DNA of 64,000 nt from Salvelinus alpinus (taxonomy: Eukaryota; Chordata; Actinopteri; Salmoniformes; Salmonidae), in contig NC_092098.1 in NCBI RefSeq assembly GCF_045679555.1, positions 21,234,038-21,298,037 on the forward strand, read 5' to 3'. A program made the translations under genes and the position numbers. Of this stretch, positions 21,332 to 31,720 are shown in pieces. How positions within the stretch are numbered: the first letter of the stretch is position 1; each line of letters starts with the position of its first letter. The notes under the pieces are model-generated. The model was not told where the DNA came from. It worked only from the letters and a program-made list of their open reading frames with translations, and made no database searches.

Positions 21332-21639
21332 ACTTGTCAATATAGAATGAGCAAAGTATGTTTTATACAAACAACACATCCTATACAGTAGTCAGGGTAA
21401 CTTGGCTGTCTCTCACAGAGAGAAAAACATTCCCTGGAAGTGATTAACATAAGGACTATAGCACGAGTTTGAGATTAGGTGAAAAAAAATGTTGCTCTCG
21501 GATACCGTGACACTACTGCATCATGTGCAGCCTACCCTTTGCAGTGAAGCAGTTTTACTAATGTGATTAGGAACAGTATGTCTATTCAGACATCCACATA
21601 ATTCCATCCTGAGGTTCTCACAGTGACCACAGCGTTCCC

Positions 21640-21647
21640 TATTAAAG
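21640..21647 (+). promoter_or_regulatory. Possible TATA-like box of the beta-defensin gene
   Basis: TATTAAAG lies about 105 bp upstream of the defensin ATG at 21752, leaving room for an 80-bp 5' UTR. It is weak by sequence and not tested against other possible starts. Confidence 0.3.
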
Positions 21648-21751
21648 TCACTCCTCCCTCAAGACCAACATACAAAACAGGCCATGACTAAAAAGTTTAG
21701 TTCCGTGTCAAAGTCATTGGAGTAGCAACATCATCTTCTTCAGCAACTAGA

Positions 21752-22248
21752 ATGTCTTGTCAACGTATGGTCACCTTGGTGCTCCTGGTTTTCCTATTGC
21801 TTAATAGTAAGTTTGGATTAAATTTGTGTTTACATGTCTTATGAAAATAGCACTGCTAAATGAAATGGTTATATCTCTGCATTGGCATTCAATAGTTACA
21901 TGTAAGTTGCATGTAATACAGTATATGCCATATGTTTTTCTTAGGTTTTTATTGTTTTATTGATTCCGATTTGTACTCCTTTTGGTTCGATCTAAAGTTG
22001 TGGAGAATGAGGCTGCATCATTTCCCTTCTCTTGCCCCACCCTGAGTGGAGTCTGTCGAAAACTTTGCCTGCCAACAGAGATGTTCTTTGGACCACTGGG
22101 CTGTGGAAAGGGATTCTTGTAAGTCTATATTTCAACAGTTCCACATGAAGTAAATGTATTAAATAGTGGGACACACTTTAATTTTGAATATGTGCACTTA
22201 CTAATCTATGATATTATTTTCAGGTGCTGTGTTTCTCATTTCTTATGA
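21752..22248 (+). CDS. Beta-defensin antimicrobial peptide, three exons
   Basis: This encodes a secreted cationic antimicrobial peptide of fish innate immunity. Coding exons: 21752-21806, 21998-22118 and 22224-22248, with GT donors at 21807 and 22119 and AG acceptors ending at 21997 and 22223. The spliced protein has 66 residues. Residues 1 to about 24 form a signal peptide with the hydrophobic core LVLLVFLLL. The mature part has six cysteines at 31, 38, 42, 54, 60 and 61, the beta-defensin pattern with a final CC pair, and the block SFPFSCPTLSGVC is typical of salmonid beta-defensins. The intron phases (1, then 2) and the three-exon layout fit fish beta-defensins. A polyadenylation signal is at 22553-22558. 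All sites look intact. The gene is boxed in by repeats on both sides. Individual paralogue number cannot be assigned. Confidence 0.93.
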
Positions 22249-22552
22249 CAACTGAATAATTACTAGATTGTTTCTGATCAATCACACATGAAGACATCAC
22301 ATCCCCATTTATGGTCTTTCTTCTTATGTCCCTCCACCTGACCTTGGATTCTGTGGACTGCCTTCCATGACTTAACTGTGTGTCTAACTACCTTTATATT
22401 TATGTGTTGCAGTTTTCTGTTTGTAACACCGCCCAAAAAATAACATATCCCACTTTGTATCTAATAGTATTTCATTGCAAGAATCACCACCATCATCACA
22501 GCTTAGATGATGGTGGCGGGGTGGGATGATAAATACACTGTGAAAACAATGT

Positions 22553-22558
22553 AATAAA
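22553..22558 (+). terminator. Polyadenylation signal of the beta-defensin gene
   Basis: AATAAA lies about 305 bp after the defensin stop codon, with GT-rich sequence following. It is the first canonical signal downstream. Confidence 0.6.
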
Positions 22559-22564
22559 TGCATG

Positions 22565-22945
22565 TATTAGTGATACAGTTCTCCTGTGAGGAGTGGATGG
22601 TTAAAAAAGCTGTTCTGTTATATTATGGTGCTATTATGGTATTCACCACTCTTGTTTGGAAGAACTTATAAAGCATAAAGGGGCAATCTGTGATTGCTAC
22701 ATCCATTGTTTTTGTCAAAGTGCACAAGCTCAGCAAATATGGTTGGGAATCATTGATGGACAGCCATATTCAAACTTTGTTTTTATTAATTAAGAAACAT
22801 TTCTATAATGTAGGTTGTGTAAATACTGTAAGTAGGAAACAAATCCAATTGAATCCCTTTTTAGATTGAATTTTAAGGCAGCAAAATGTGAAAACTGTGC
22901 AAGGGCTATGTGTACTTCCACTAGGCATTGTTAATATTTGTATTT
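22565..22945. other. Non-coding, nothing recognised
   Basis: AT-rich flank of the defensin gene. No repeat ends or coding frames of note. Confidence 0.5.
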
Positions 22946-23110
22946 TTTCTTTATTTAACTAGGCAAGTCAGTTAAGAACAAATTCTTATTTTCAATGACA
23001 GCCTAGTGGGTTAACTGCTTTGTTCAGGGGCAGAATGACAGATTTGTACCTTGTCAGCTCGGGGATTCGAACTTGCAACCTTTCGGATACTAGTCCAATG
23101 CTCTAACCCC
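22946..23110 (-). mobile_element. tRNA-derived SINE (salmonid type), second copy
   Basis: Same family as 4998-5202. On the minus strand GGTTGCAAGTTCGAATCC-like text lies near 23070, then a body with CTGACAAGGTACAAATCTGT, and a tail read as AGTTAAATAAAGAAAA. The head is partly degenerate. Confidence 0.75.
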
Positions 23111-23111
23111 C

Positions 23112-23594
23112 TCTAACCACCCCACTCACTCTTGAAGAATATAACTTATAAATGCCTCATGAGCTTAGTTCAACTGTCTTACCCCATCAGAACCCCAAAT
23201 ATAAGCTTGTTTTACCACATTGTTTGTAAACAATTCTATTGTAAACAAACACTGTATAAACAATTCTATTGTAAACAAACACTGTATAAAAACATGGTTA
23301 AAACTATCTCTCTATTCGAGAATGGTTACATTACATTTCTCCAGGCCAGACCCATCCCTCAGCTATTTAATAAATAAGTGGCAGGGTGTCAGCTTTGTTA
23401 TTCTTTGTTTTGCAGATTTCCCCTTTAATCCTGAGTTTTTTGGGGGGGTTTTAGCAAAGAAAATACACATTTAGGATTATTTCAGAAGTCACGTTATGTC
23501 TTCTTAAGAGTATATTCTCTGTGTGATAATAGACATTTACCGGTAATAAGGCATGTGATAAAACTAAGCCTAGGGTTCTGTGGAGAAAAGCATT
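23112..23594. other. Non-coding, with a 30-bp tandem duplication
   Basis: The unit CAATTCTATTGTAAACAAAC plus ten more bases occurs at 23231 and 23261. The small plus-strand frames here only reflect that repeat. Nothing else recognised. Confidence 0.6.
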
Positions 23595-23655
23595 TACAGT
23601 CAGGTCCATAATTATTGGCACCCTTGATGAAGATGAGCAAAAACCCACCACTGGT

Positions 23656-24350
23656 GTGCGTGGCCAAAGAGCTCTATTTTCATGTCATCTGACCATAGCA
23701 GCAGTTCCAAGCCGTGTGCCATTGCCGTTTATCAAACTCCAGCTGGTGCTATCGTCAGATGACATGAAAATAGAGCTCTTTGGCCACACACACCATTGGT
23801 GGCTTTGGCGTCAAAAACGGAAGCATATGCAGAAAAGTACCTCATACCTACGTTAAATATGGAGGTGCATCTTTGATGTTATGGGGCTATTTTACTTCCA
23901 CCGGTCCTGTGGCCCTTGTTAAGGTCAACGGCATCATGAACTTTACCAAGTACGAGGACATTTTAGCCAAAAACCTGGTTGCCTCTGCCAGGAGGCTGAC
24001 ACTTGGCCGCAAGTGGATCTTTCAGTAAGACAATAACCCCAAGTACACAAAAACATCCACAATTTTTTTTTTTAATTGACCACACAATCAAAATGTTGCA
24101 ATGGCTAACTCAGTCTCCGGACTTGAACCCCATTGAAAACCTGTGGTTTGAATCGAAGAGGGCAGTCCATAAGCGCAGACAAAGGATAGACAAAGATCTG
24201 GAAAGATTCTGTATGGAAGAATGGTCTAAGAGCCCTCTCAATGTGTTTCCCACAAAAAGGCTCAGTGTCGTTATCCTCACAAAGGGAGGGTGCTGGAGTA
24301 CTGAAACGGGTGCCAATAATTATGACCCCTATCGTATTCGATTTATTTTA
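23656..24350 (+). pseudogene. Tc1 transposase, decayed
   Basis: Frames at 23780-24028 and 24003-24380 read YGGASLMLWGYF, FTKYEDILAKNLVASARRLT and SPDLNPIENLWFESKRAVHK, the C-terminal part of a Tc1 transposase. The central QQDNAPKH-type block is altered by a stop and frame changes around 24025-24065. The N-terminal DNA-binding region is not recognisable. It is non-functional. Confidence 0.8.
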
Positions 24351-24459
24351 ATACTTGTTAAACAAAATCTCTTTCTCTGAGCAATTGTATTAGTATAACA
24401 TAATATAATTTTAGAAAAATGTTGAGCATGTAATATAGCTCAGTATTTGTATTATTTAT

Positions 24460-27297
24460 TTGATACAGTATTGTTTGCTCATATTAACGTCAACTCATCA
24501 TCGTTCCTACCAGGAATATGACTTTCCCGAAACGGATCCAGTGTTTTGCCTTCCACCCAATACAATGGATCTGATCCCAGCCGGCGACCCTGTGCGACGC
24601 CGTAAAAGGGGCAAACGAGGCGGTCTCCTGGTCAGGCTTCGGAGACGGGCACATCGCGCTCCACTCCCTAGCATACTACTCGCCAATGTCCAGTCTCTTG
24701 ACAATAAGGTTGATGAAATCCGAGCACGGGTAGCATTCCAGAGAGACATCAGGGATTGCAACGTGCTCTGCTTCACGGAAACATGGCTAACTCAAGAGAC
24801 GCTAACGGAGTCGGTGCAGCCAGCTGGTTTCTTCATGCATCGCGCCGACAGAAACAAACATCTTTCTGGTAAGAAGAGGGGCGGGGGGGTATGCCTTATG
24901 ATTAACGAGACGTGCTGTGATCATCATAACAACACACAGGAACTCAAGTCATTCTGTTCACCTGATCTAGAACTCCTCACAATCAAATGTCGACCGCATT
25001 ATCTACCAAGGGAATTCTCTTCAATCATAATCACAGCCGTATATATTCCCCCCCAAGCAGACACATCGATGGCCCTGAACGAACTTTATCTGACTCTTTG
25101 TAAACTGGAAACCACACACCCTGAGGCTGCATTCATCGTAGCTGGGGATTTTAACAAGGCTAATCTAAAAACAAAACTCCCTAAATTCTATCAGCATATC
25201 GATTGTGCTACCAGGGCTGGAAAAACCCTAGATCATTGTTATACTAATTTCCGCGACGCATATAAGGCCCTCCCCCGCCCCCCTTTCGGAAAAGCTGACC
25301 ACGACTCCATTTTGTTGATTCCAGCCTACAAACAGAAACTAAAACAACAAGCTCCCGCGCTCAGGTCTGTTCAACGCTGGTCCGACCAATCTGAATCCAC
25401 GCTTCAAGACTGCTTCGATCACGCGGATTGGAATATGTTCCGCATTGCGTCCAACAACAATATTGACGAATATGCTGATTCGGTGAGCGAGTTCATTAGG
25501 AAGTGCATCGACGATGTCGTACCCACAGCAACGATTAAAACATTCCCAAACCAGAAACCGTGGATTGACGGCAGCATTTGCGTGAAACTGAAAGCGCGAA
25601 CCACTGCTTTTAACCAGGGCAAGGTGACCGGAAGCATGACCGAATACAAACAGTGTAGCTATTCTCTCCGCAAGGCAATCAAACAGGCTAAGTCCCAGTA
25701 CAGAGACAAAATCGAGTCGCAATTCAACAGCTCAGACACAAGAGGTATGTGGCAGGGTCTACAGTCAATCACGGATTACAAAAAGAAAACCAGCCCCGTC
25801 GCGGACCAGGATGTCTTGCTCCCAGACAGGCTAAACAACTTTTTTGCCCGCTTTGAGGACAATACAGTGCCACTGACACGGCCCCCTACCAAAACCTGCG
25901 GGCTCTCCTTCACTGCAGCCGAGGTGAGTAAAACATTTAAACGTGTTAACCCTCGCAAGGCTGCAGGCCCAGACGGCATTCCCAGCCGCGTCCTCAGAGC
26001 ATGCGCAGACCAGCTGGCTGGTGTGTTTACGGACATATTCAATCAATCCTTATCCCAGTCTGCTGTTCCCACATGCTTCAAGAGGGCCACCATTGTTCCT
26101 GTTCCCAAGAAAGCTAAGGTAACTGAGCTAAACGACTACCGCCCCGTAGCACTCACTTCCGTCATCATGAAGTGCTTTGAGAGACTAGTCAAGGACCATA
26201 TCACCTCCACCCTACCGGACACCCTAGACCCACTCCAATTTGCTTACCGACCCAATAGGTCCACAGACGACGCAATCGCAACCACACTGCACACTGCCCT
26301 AACCCATCTGGACAAGAGGAATACCCATGTGAGAATGCTGTTCATCGATTACAGCTCAGCATTTAACACCATAGTACCCTCCAAACTCGTCATCAAGCTC
26401 GAGACCCTGGGTCTCGACCCCGCCCTGTGCAACTGGGTCCTGGACTTCCTGACGGGCCGCCCCCAGGTGGTGAGGGTAGGTAACAACATCTCCACCCCGC
26501 TGATCCTCAACACTGGGGCCCCACAAGGGTGCGTTCTGAGCCCTCTCCTGTACTCCCTGTTCACCCACGACTGCGTGGCCATGCACGCCTCCAACTCAAT
26601 CATCAAGTTTGCTGATGACACTACAGTGGTAGGCTTGATTACCAACAACGACGAGACGGCCTACAGGGAGGAGGTGAGGGCCCTCGGAGTGTGGTGTCAG
26701 GAAAATAACCTCACACTCAACGTCAACAAAACAAAGGAGATGATTGTGGACTTCAGGAAACAGCAGAGGGAGCACCCCCCTATCCACATCGACGGGTCAG
26801 TAGTGGAGAAGGTGGAAAGTTTTAAGTTCCTCGGTGTACACATCACGGACAAACTGAATTGGTCCACCCACACAGACAGCGTTGTGAAGAAGGCGCAGCA
26901 GCGCCTCTTCAACCTCAGGAGGCTGAAGAAATTCGGCTTGTCACCAAAAGCACTCACAAACTTCTACAGATGCACAATCGAGAGCATCCTGTCGGGCTGT
27001 ATCACCGCCTGGTACGGCAACTGCTCCGCCCACAACCGTAAGGCTCTCCAGAGGGTAGTGAGGTCTGCAGAACGCATCACCGGGGGCAAACTACCTGTCC
27101 TCCAGGACACCTACACCACCCGATGTCACAGGAAGGCCATAAAGATCATCAAGGACAACAACCACCCAAGCCACTGCCTGTTCACCCCGCTATCATCCAG
27201 AAGGCGAGGTCAGTACAGGTGCATCAAAGCAGGGACCGAGAGACTGAAAAACAGCTTCTATCTCAAGGCCATCAGACTGTTAAACAGCCACCACTAA
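24460..27297 (+). CDS. L2 LINE endonuclease / reverse transcriptase
   Basis: The 945-residue frame is the retrotransposition enzyme: an N-terminal endonuclease nicks the target and the reverse transcriptase copies the RNA there. Endonuclease blocks: ILLANVQSLDNKVDE (from about residue 68), TETWL (106-110), AGDFNKAN (228-235) and KADHDSI (D280, H281). RT blocks: [67 protein letters not shown] and the catalytic FADD at 717-720, followed by the [17 protein letters not shown] thumb region. No stop or shift interrupts it. The first 10 or so residues come from Tc1 flank, so the natural start is probably not the first ATG. The minus-strand copy at 14189-17462 has extra N-terminal sequence. Activity is possible but unproven. 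Confidence 0.92.
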   Translation: MIQYCLLILTSTHHRSYQEYDFPETDPVFCLPPNTMDLIPAGDPVRRRKRGKRGGLLVRLRRRAHRAPLPSILLANVQSLDNKVDEIRARVAFQRDIRDCNVLCFTETWLTQETLTESVQPAGFFMHRADRNKHLSGKKRGGGVCLMINETCCDHHNNTQELKSFCSPDLELLTIKCRPHYLPREFSSIIITAVYIPPQADTSMALNELYLTLCKLETTHPEAAFIVAGDFNKANLKTKLPKFYQHIDCATRAGKTLDHCYTNFRDAYKALPRPPFGKADHDSILLIPAYKQKLKQQAPALRSVQRWSDQSESTLQDCFDHADWNMFRIASNNNIDEYADSVSEFIRKCIDDVVPTATIKTFPNQKPWIDGSICVKLKARTTAFNQGKVTGSMTEYKQCSYSLRKAIKQAKSQYRDKIESQFNSSDTRGMWQGLQSITDYKKKTSPVADQDVLLPDRLNNFFARFEDNTVPLTRPPTKTCGLSFTAAEVSKTFKRVNPRKAAGPDGIPSRVLRACADQLAGVFTDIFNQSLSQSAVPTCFKRATIVPVPKKAKVTELNDYRPVALTSVIMKCFERLVKDHITSTLPDTLDPLQFAYRPNRSTDDAIATTLHTALTHLDKRNTHVRMLFIDYSSAFNTIVPSKLVIKLETLGLDPALCNWVLDFLTGRPQVVRVGNNISTPLILNTGAPQGCVLSPLLYSLFTHDCVAMHASNSIIKFADDTTVVGLITNNDETAYREEVRALGVWCQENNLTLNVNKTKEMIVDFRKQQREHPPIHIDGSVVEKVESFKFLGVHITDKLNWSTHTDSVVKKAQQRLFNLRRLKKFGLSPKALTNFYRCTIESILSGCITAWYGNCSAHNRKALQRVVRSAERITGGKLPVLQDTYTTRCHRKAIKIIKDNNHPSHCLFTPLSSRRRGQYRCIKAGTERLKNSFYLKAIRLLNSHH

Positions 27298-27842
27298 CAT
27301 TTAGCGGCCGCTGCCAACATACTGACTCAACTCCAGCCACTTTAAAAATGGGAATTGATGGAAATTATGTAAAAATGTACCACTAGCCACTTTAAACAAT
27401 GCCACTTAATATAATGTTTACATACCCTACATTACCCATCTCATATGTATATACTGTACTCTATATCATCTACTGCATCTTGCCATCTTTATGTAATACA
27501 TGTACCACTAGCCACTTTAAACTATGCCACTTTATGTTTACATACCCTACAGTACTCATCTCATATGTATATACCGTACTCTATACCATCTACTGCATCT
27601 TGCCATGCCGTTCTGTACCACCACTCATTCATATATCTTTATGTACATATTCTTTATCCCTTTACACTTGTGTGTGTGTATAAGGTAGTAGTTGTGGAAT
27701 TGTTAGGTTAGATTACTTGTTGGTTATTACTGCATTGTCGGAACTAGAAGCACAAGCATTTCGCTACACTCGCATTAACATCTGCTAACCATGTGTATGT
27801 GACTAATAAAATTTGATTTGATTTGATTTGATTTGATTTATT
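24485..27842 (+). mobile_element. L2-type LINE (RSg-1-like) with intact protein frame
   Basis: The copy begins near 24485 in the transposon's right arm and ends in repeated ATTTG units at about 27815-27842. The 3' UTR (27298-27842) has two similar blocks of about 120 bp (27418-27490 and 27537-27610), each with TCATATGTATATACTGTACT or near matches. Compared with the minus-strand copy at 14189-17462 it lacks roughly 170 bp at the 5' end. It may therefore lack its promoter although its protein frame is open. Confidence 0.9.
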
Positions 27843-27879
27843 TATCAAGGGTGCCAATAATTATGGACCTGACAGTACA

Positions 27880-28370
27880 AAGAAATGTAGAATCCTCTAT
27901 ATTTATTCCTGTTTCAAACATTTATTTACGTTGTTTAACATTATCTTGCATCTCATCTTTGTCTGAGATTCTCTCTGGACAGAGTGGTGGAGTAGCAGGT
28001 GGGCATACTGGGATGTGCACGCCTGATTGAGGGTGTTTTAACTGCGCAGGCACTCATCTGTTCTTGGAGAGGGTGGTATCTTTTTGGTTTGGATTTGCCA
28101 GTAACGCAACTATAATGCTCAGTATTTTTATAAGCCTAATGAATAAAGAATTTAAAATGAAGACTTACATTATAAATATAATAAAAAATGCATTGGGGCT
28201 AGAAGAGTATTTAAGCTGCTATCTGGCAGGCTTATGGAGATTGTCCTGTTAGGGTGAAGGAAGCAAAGGTGGCAAGAATAAGGGCTGTCCAGCATGTCTC
28301 CAATCCGGAGGCAATGACAAGAGTGGAAGAAGGGAGTGATGTTGAAGAGGCAAAGGTAGCAGGGTTAGAG
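27880..28370. other. Non-coding, nothing recognised
   Basis: AT-rich DNA between a Tc1 end and a hAT MITE. The frames at 28064-28252 and nearby have no recognisable motif. Confidence 0.5.
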
Positions 28371-28837
28371 CAGGGGTCTCCAACCTTTTCTAGCATGAGA
28401 GGTACTTTAAAAAAATAAACATGTCACAAGCTACTCATTGTTTTCTAGCTCCTCTGACCTGTAACTCTTCCCCTGGTCCTTAGTGTACAAGAGAAAGTAG
28501 TGCACTATGTTTTCTGTTAATATACCTGGTCAAATAATGGTTCATAAACAACTAAGGGGGCCCCTATATAAAGTGATTTTTATTTGCATATTCTTTTTAA
28601 TATTTTCCCAAATTATGTTTTCTCCTGTTTTGAGAAGAAAAAAAATGTCACTCTCGAAATTATAATTGTTCATAAAGAAACAACTAAATTAGATGTTTTA
28701 AGTACATTTCAATGGTTAAATCACATCAGAATTTATTTATTTTTGTCTGGAAGAAAACGAACAAATAGATTTTTGAGTGTATTTCCAATTTAATTTAAAC
28801 TACTGGTAGTTCACAATCGACCTGTTGGAGACCCCTG
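28371..28837. mobile_element. hAT-type MITE, 467 bp
   Basis: The ends are perfect 14-bp inverted repeats, CAGGGGTCTCCAAC at 28371 and its inverse ending at 28837. The flanking 8-mers, GGTTAGAG and GATTAAAG, agree at 6 of 8 positions, as expected of an aged hAT target duplication. No transposase is present. Confidence 0.85.
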
Positions 28838-29047
28838 GATTAAAGACATTAGTGAATGTTCCATGCCAACAGAGGGATCCTGACATGTTGCATATTAAGA
28901 AGGTGGACTTCGTATTGTTTATGGCGGTGATTATAAACTGCACAGCATAAACAGAGGAAATCAGAGAAAATAGGAATCAATGCTAGTGCAGCGAGTGTTT
29001 TTTGGGGCTCAGGGAATTTACAGCAGAGGCATTTAGCCTAGGCAGCT

Positions 29048-29539
29048 GATAGTGGGTGCTAGATCTGCACTATTGTTTATGATTGATGTGCACAGCCGGT
29101 AATACTCTCCTGTCCCCTGTGGACCAGCTTGTACATAAAGCATCTTCCATTCAGGCAGCAAATGCATGATTTTCCACTTTAACTAGCTTAAAATGGCAGG
29201 CCGTCTGGGAAAAAAATGTGTACTGTCTTAATAAAACACAATCTTCCACCACAATTTTCGGGATTTCGGACAACTTAAGATATTGTACACCCTTAGCTGA
29301 ACGTGGTGTGTAACATCCTAAGTTATCAGAAAATGGTGGTTGACATTTTTGTTTTATTAAGACAGCACACATTTCTTTTCAGATGGCACGCCATTAAAGC
29401 TAGCTAAAGAGGAAAATAATGCCTTTGCAGCCTGAATGGAGGATACTTTATTTACGAGCCGGTCCACGGGGGACACAAGTGTATTACTGGCTAGGCACAT
29501 CAATCCTAAACGATAGTGCAGATCTAACGCCCACTATCC
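29048..29539. mobile_element. Foldback element, imperfect 490-bp palindrome
   Basis: The left arm (from TAGTGGGTGCTAGATCTGCA) pairs along its length with the right arm (ending TGCAGATCTAACGCCCACTA), with centre near 29293. Arms of about 240 bp are roughly 80% complementary by eye. The centre includes ACACAATCTTCCACCACAAT. No coding capacity. The superfamily is not clear. Confidence 0.8.
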
Positions 29540-29696
29540 TGGCAACGAATGTTCCGCCCTCACAGGCCCCTGGGCCTAAGTAAGGATATGATTGGAATGG
29601 AATATTGTCTTTTCAAGACAAAGAAGTGGGCAGCAATAAAACTTTTCACCCTAAAACCCCACCAAAGAAGAAGAAGCTTATGGAGATCTCCTAGAA

Positions 29697-31309
29697 CAGC
29701 GGTTCCCAAACTAGTGGCTGCGACCCCATGTGATATGAAAATGGGGTTGCAGGAGAATTGTCAAAATCCTGGTAAAAAAAATGTATGTAATAATAATAAT
29801 AATATAATAATATATATACATAATAATATATGTAATATTGTCTTTGTCTCTCAAAATCATTGTAATGTGGTTAATCTTAAAAACCTAAATGGAAATCATT
29901 CAAACCTTAAATCGTGGGAAAAGGCAGCACTTGACCGTTGGTCTTGAATCCTTCCCATGATGAATGGCTAAGCCCGCTACGCTATGACAGCACACACTAT
30001 TGCAGAGACTTTGATATTACCAGCCGCAATTGATATGGTGATAACAATGTGTGGGGAGGCACCGAAACTCACATCAATACCTTTGTCAGAAAATCTGACT
30101 GAACAACTCCAAAACTCCCCACCTTATGCTCTCCAAATGGACGTTAGCCGTGAGGGCTGAGATGCATTGACTTTTGTTTGCTACATGTCGGGCGATGTTA
30201 TTCACGAGGACATCATTTTCTGTCTCACGATTCCCGAGCATGAAACAGCACAGGGGATGTTCAGTGTGCTGCGTGGCTATATTGGCGAAAAACAGATTCC
30301 ACGGGATCGAATGGTGGGCTTTTGCACAGATGGGGCTTAATCTATCACGGGTACAGCTCCAGTTATGAATATGTCTCCCTCTGCCATATGGACACATTAT
30401 ATAATACACCCACTGAGATATAATGGATACACCCAGAGCAACTGGCGGCAAAGAAGCTGAGCGCAGAACTCAGAGATATGCAGCAGGTAACTTCGATTGT
30501 AAACTACATTGCACACGCCTGTTCGCAAAACTACTGTATGTTGAGATATGGGATCAGAGCATGATCATGTTCTATTTCACACTGAGGCTTGGTGGTTATC
30601 GAGGGGGAGTGTTGGAAATATTTTTTGAATTAAGAGAGAAACTCTCAATGGATGTTGACTTTCTGTGTAATGAAAATAAAATGTGTCTCCTTACGTATGT
30701 AACAGACATATTTGGGAAACTGAACGAACTGAACGCAAGCATGCACAGGAAATACAAGAAAATTCTATAGATGAGTAAATGAAATTGAACAGCTGATCGA
30801 GCTGTCATGTGACCGAATACTGCAGACAACACATTCACTGGTCACTATGAAGGAATTTTGGTTCCTGACTCAAAGGGAATACTATGCCATCTCCCTCCAA
30901 GCATTTATTCAATGCACTGATTCAGTGCTCTCGCCTGCATTAAAAACAAATCAATCCAGGTTGGATGTGACAGGAGAGATGAGGTGCGCACTGTCGACCG
31001 CACCCCCTGACTTAGAGAAGCTCCGAAGCAACATGCATCAAGGACACCCATCTTATTAGTGATGGTGAGATAAGAGAAATTGTCAGACAAATTTGAAATT
31101 GACTGTAATTGCCCCACATTTAAAGTATATGATGGTGAGTTTAGAATACAATCCGAAATACTGTTAGAATGTTTTGCAATTGACTGCCATAACCCCAATT
31201 CAAAAAGTAAACATTGCGGTAAATTACATAATTTTGTTTTCAAATGGCTGGGGTCGCGTGAATTTTCAGATATCAAAATGGGGTCGTGGGCCAAAACAGT
31301 TTGTGAACC
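29697..31309 (+). mobile_element. hAT transposon relic, right end cut
   Basis: The left end CAGCGGTTCCCAAACTAGTG has an inverted partner in ACAGTTTGTGAACC at 31296-31309, where an LTR-like sequence cuts the last bases. Subterminal GCGACCCCA and TGGGGTCG words also pair. Between them lies a heavily broken transposase. Confidence 0.8.
30130..31060 (+). pseudogene. hAT transposase (ZBED/SCAND3-like), decayed
   Basis: Conceptual pieces on the plus strand fit the hAT transposase core. Near 30195-30340: DIIFCLTIPEHETAQGMFSV, then a VGFCTDGA block, the region around a catalytic aspartate. Near 30585-30765: FELREKLSMDVDFL and YVTDIFGKLNELNASM. Near 30935-31055: RLDVTGEMRCALSTAPPDLE, the C-terminal dimerisation region. 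Stops and frame shifts separate them. It is non-functional. Confidence 0.75.
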
Positions 31310-31720
31310 TGTCGCACCCTGATCTGTTTCATCTGTCTTTGTGCTTGTCTCCACCCCTCTCCAGGTGTCACCCATCTTCCCAATTATCCCATGTGTATTT
31401 ATACCTGTGTTCTCTGTTTGTCTGTTGCCTGTTCGTTTTGTTCCTCAAACCTACCAGTGGTTTTCCCCTTGCGCCTGCCTTTTCTATGTTCCTGTTTTCT
31501 AGTTTTCCCGGTTTTGTCCTTTCTGCCTGCCTTGACCCTGAGCCTGCCTGCCATCCTGTACCTTTGCCCTCTACTCTGGATTACCAACCTCTGCCTGCCC
31601 TTCCCTGAGCCTGCCTGCCATCCTGTACCTTTGCCCTCTACTCTGGATTACCAACCTCTGCCTGCCCTTCCCTGAGCCTGCCTGCCGTCCGGTACTTTTG
31701 CTCTTTGGTGCACTACAAGA
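31310..31720 (+). mobile_element. LTR-like fragment (gypsy type), family A, second copy
   Basis: Begins TGTCGCACCCTGATCTGTTT, matching the copy at 17733 throughout its first 300 bp. It cut the right end of the hAT relic. It contains 67-bp tandem repeats (31540-31697). No matching 3' LTR terminus or partner LTR was found. Confidence 0.6.
31540..31697. repeat. 67-bp tandem repeat, about 2.3 copies
   Basis: The unit starts GAGCCTGCCTGCCATCCTGT at 31540 and 31607, with a partial third copy at 31674. The first two are nearly identical. It lies within the LTR-like fragment. Confidence 0.9.

Larger units (their letters stand above)
23597..27875 (+). mobile_element. Tc1-like transposon containing an L2 LINE
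   Basis: The left terminal repeat CAGTCAGGTCCATAATTATT starts at 23597 after a TA. The right terminal repeat, its inverse (AATAATTATGGACCTGACAG on the plus strand), ends at 27875 before a TA. Between them lie a broken transposase region (23656-24350) and the inserted LINE (24485-27842). Both Tc1 ends survive with TA on each side, so the Tc1 was complete before the LINE arrived. Confidence 0.9.

Noticed and set aside
23220..23474. Frames with repeated NNSIVNKHC units, considered as a repeat protein
   Set aside because: They reflect a 30-bp DNA tandem duplication in non-coding sequence.
27399..27711. Repeated YTVLYTIYCILP frames, considered as small membrane proteins
   Set aside because: They lie in the L2 3' UTR, and the same text appears in its other truncated copies.
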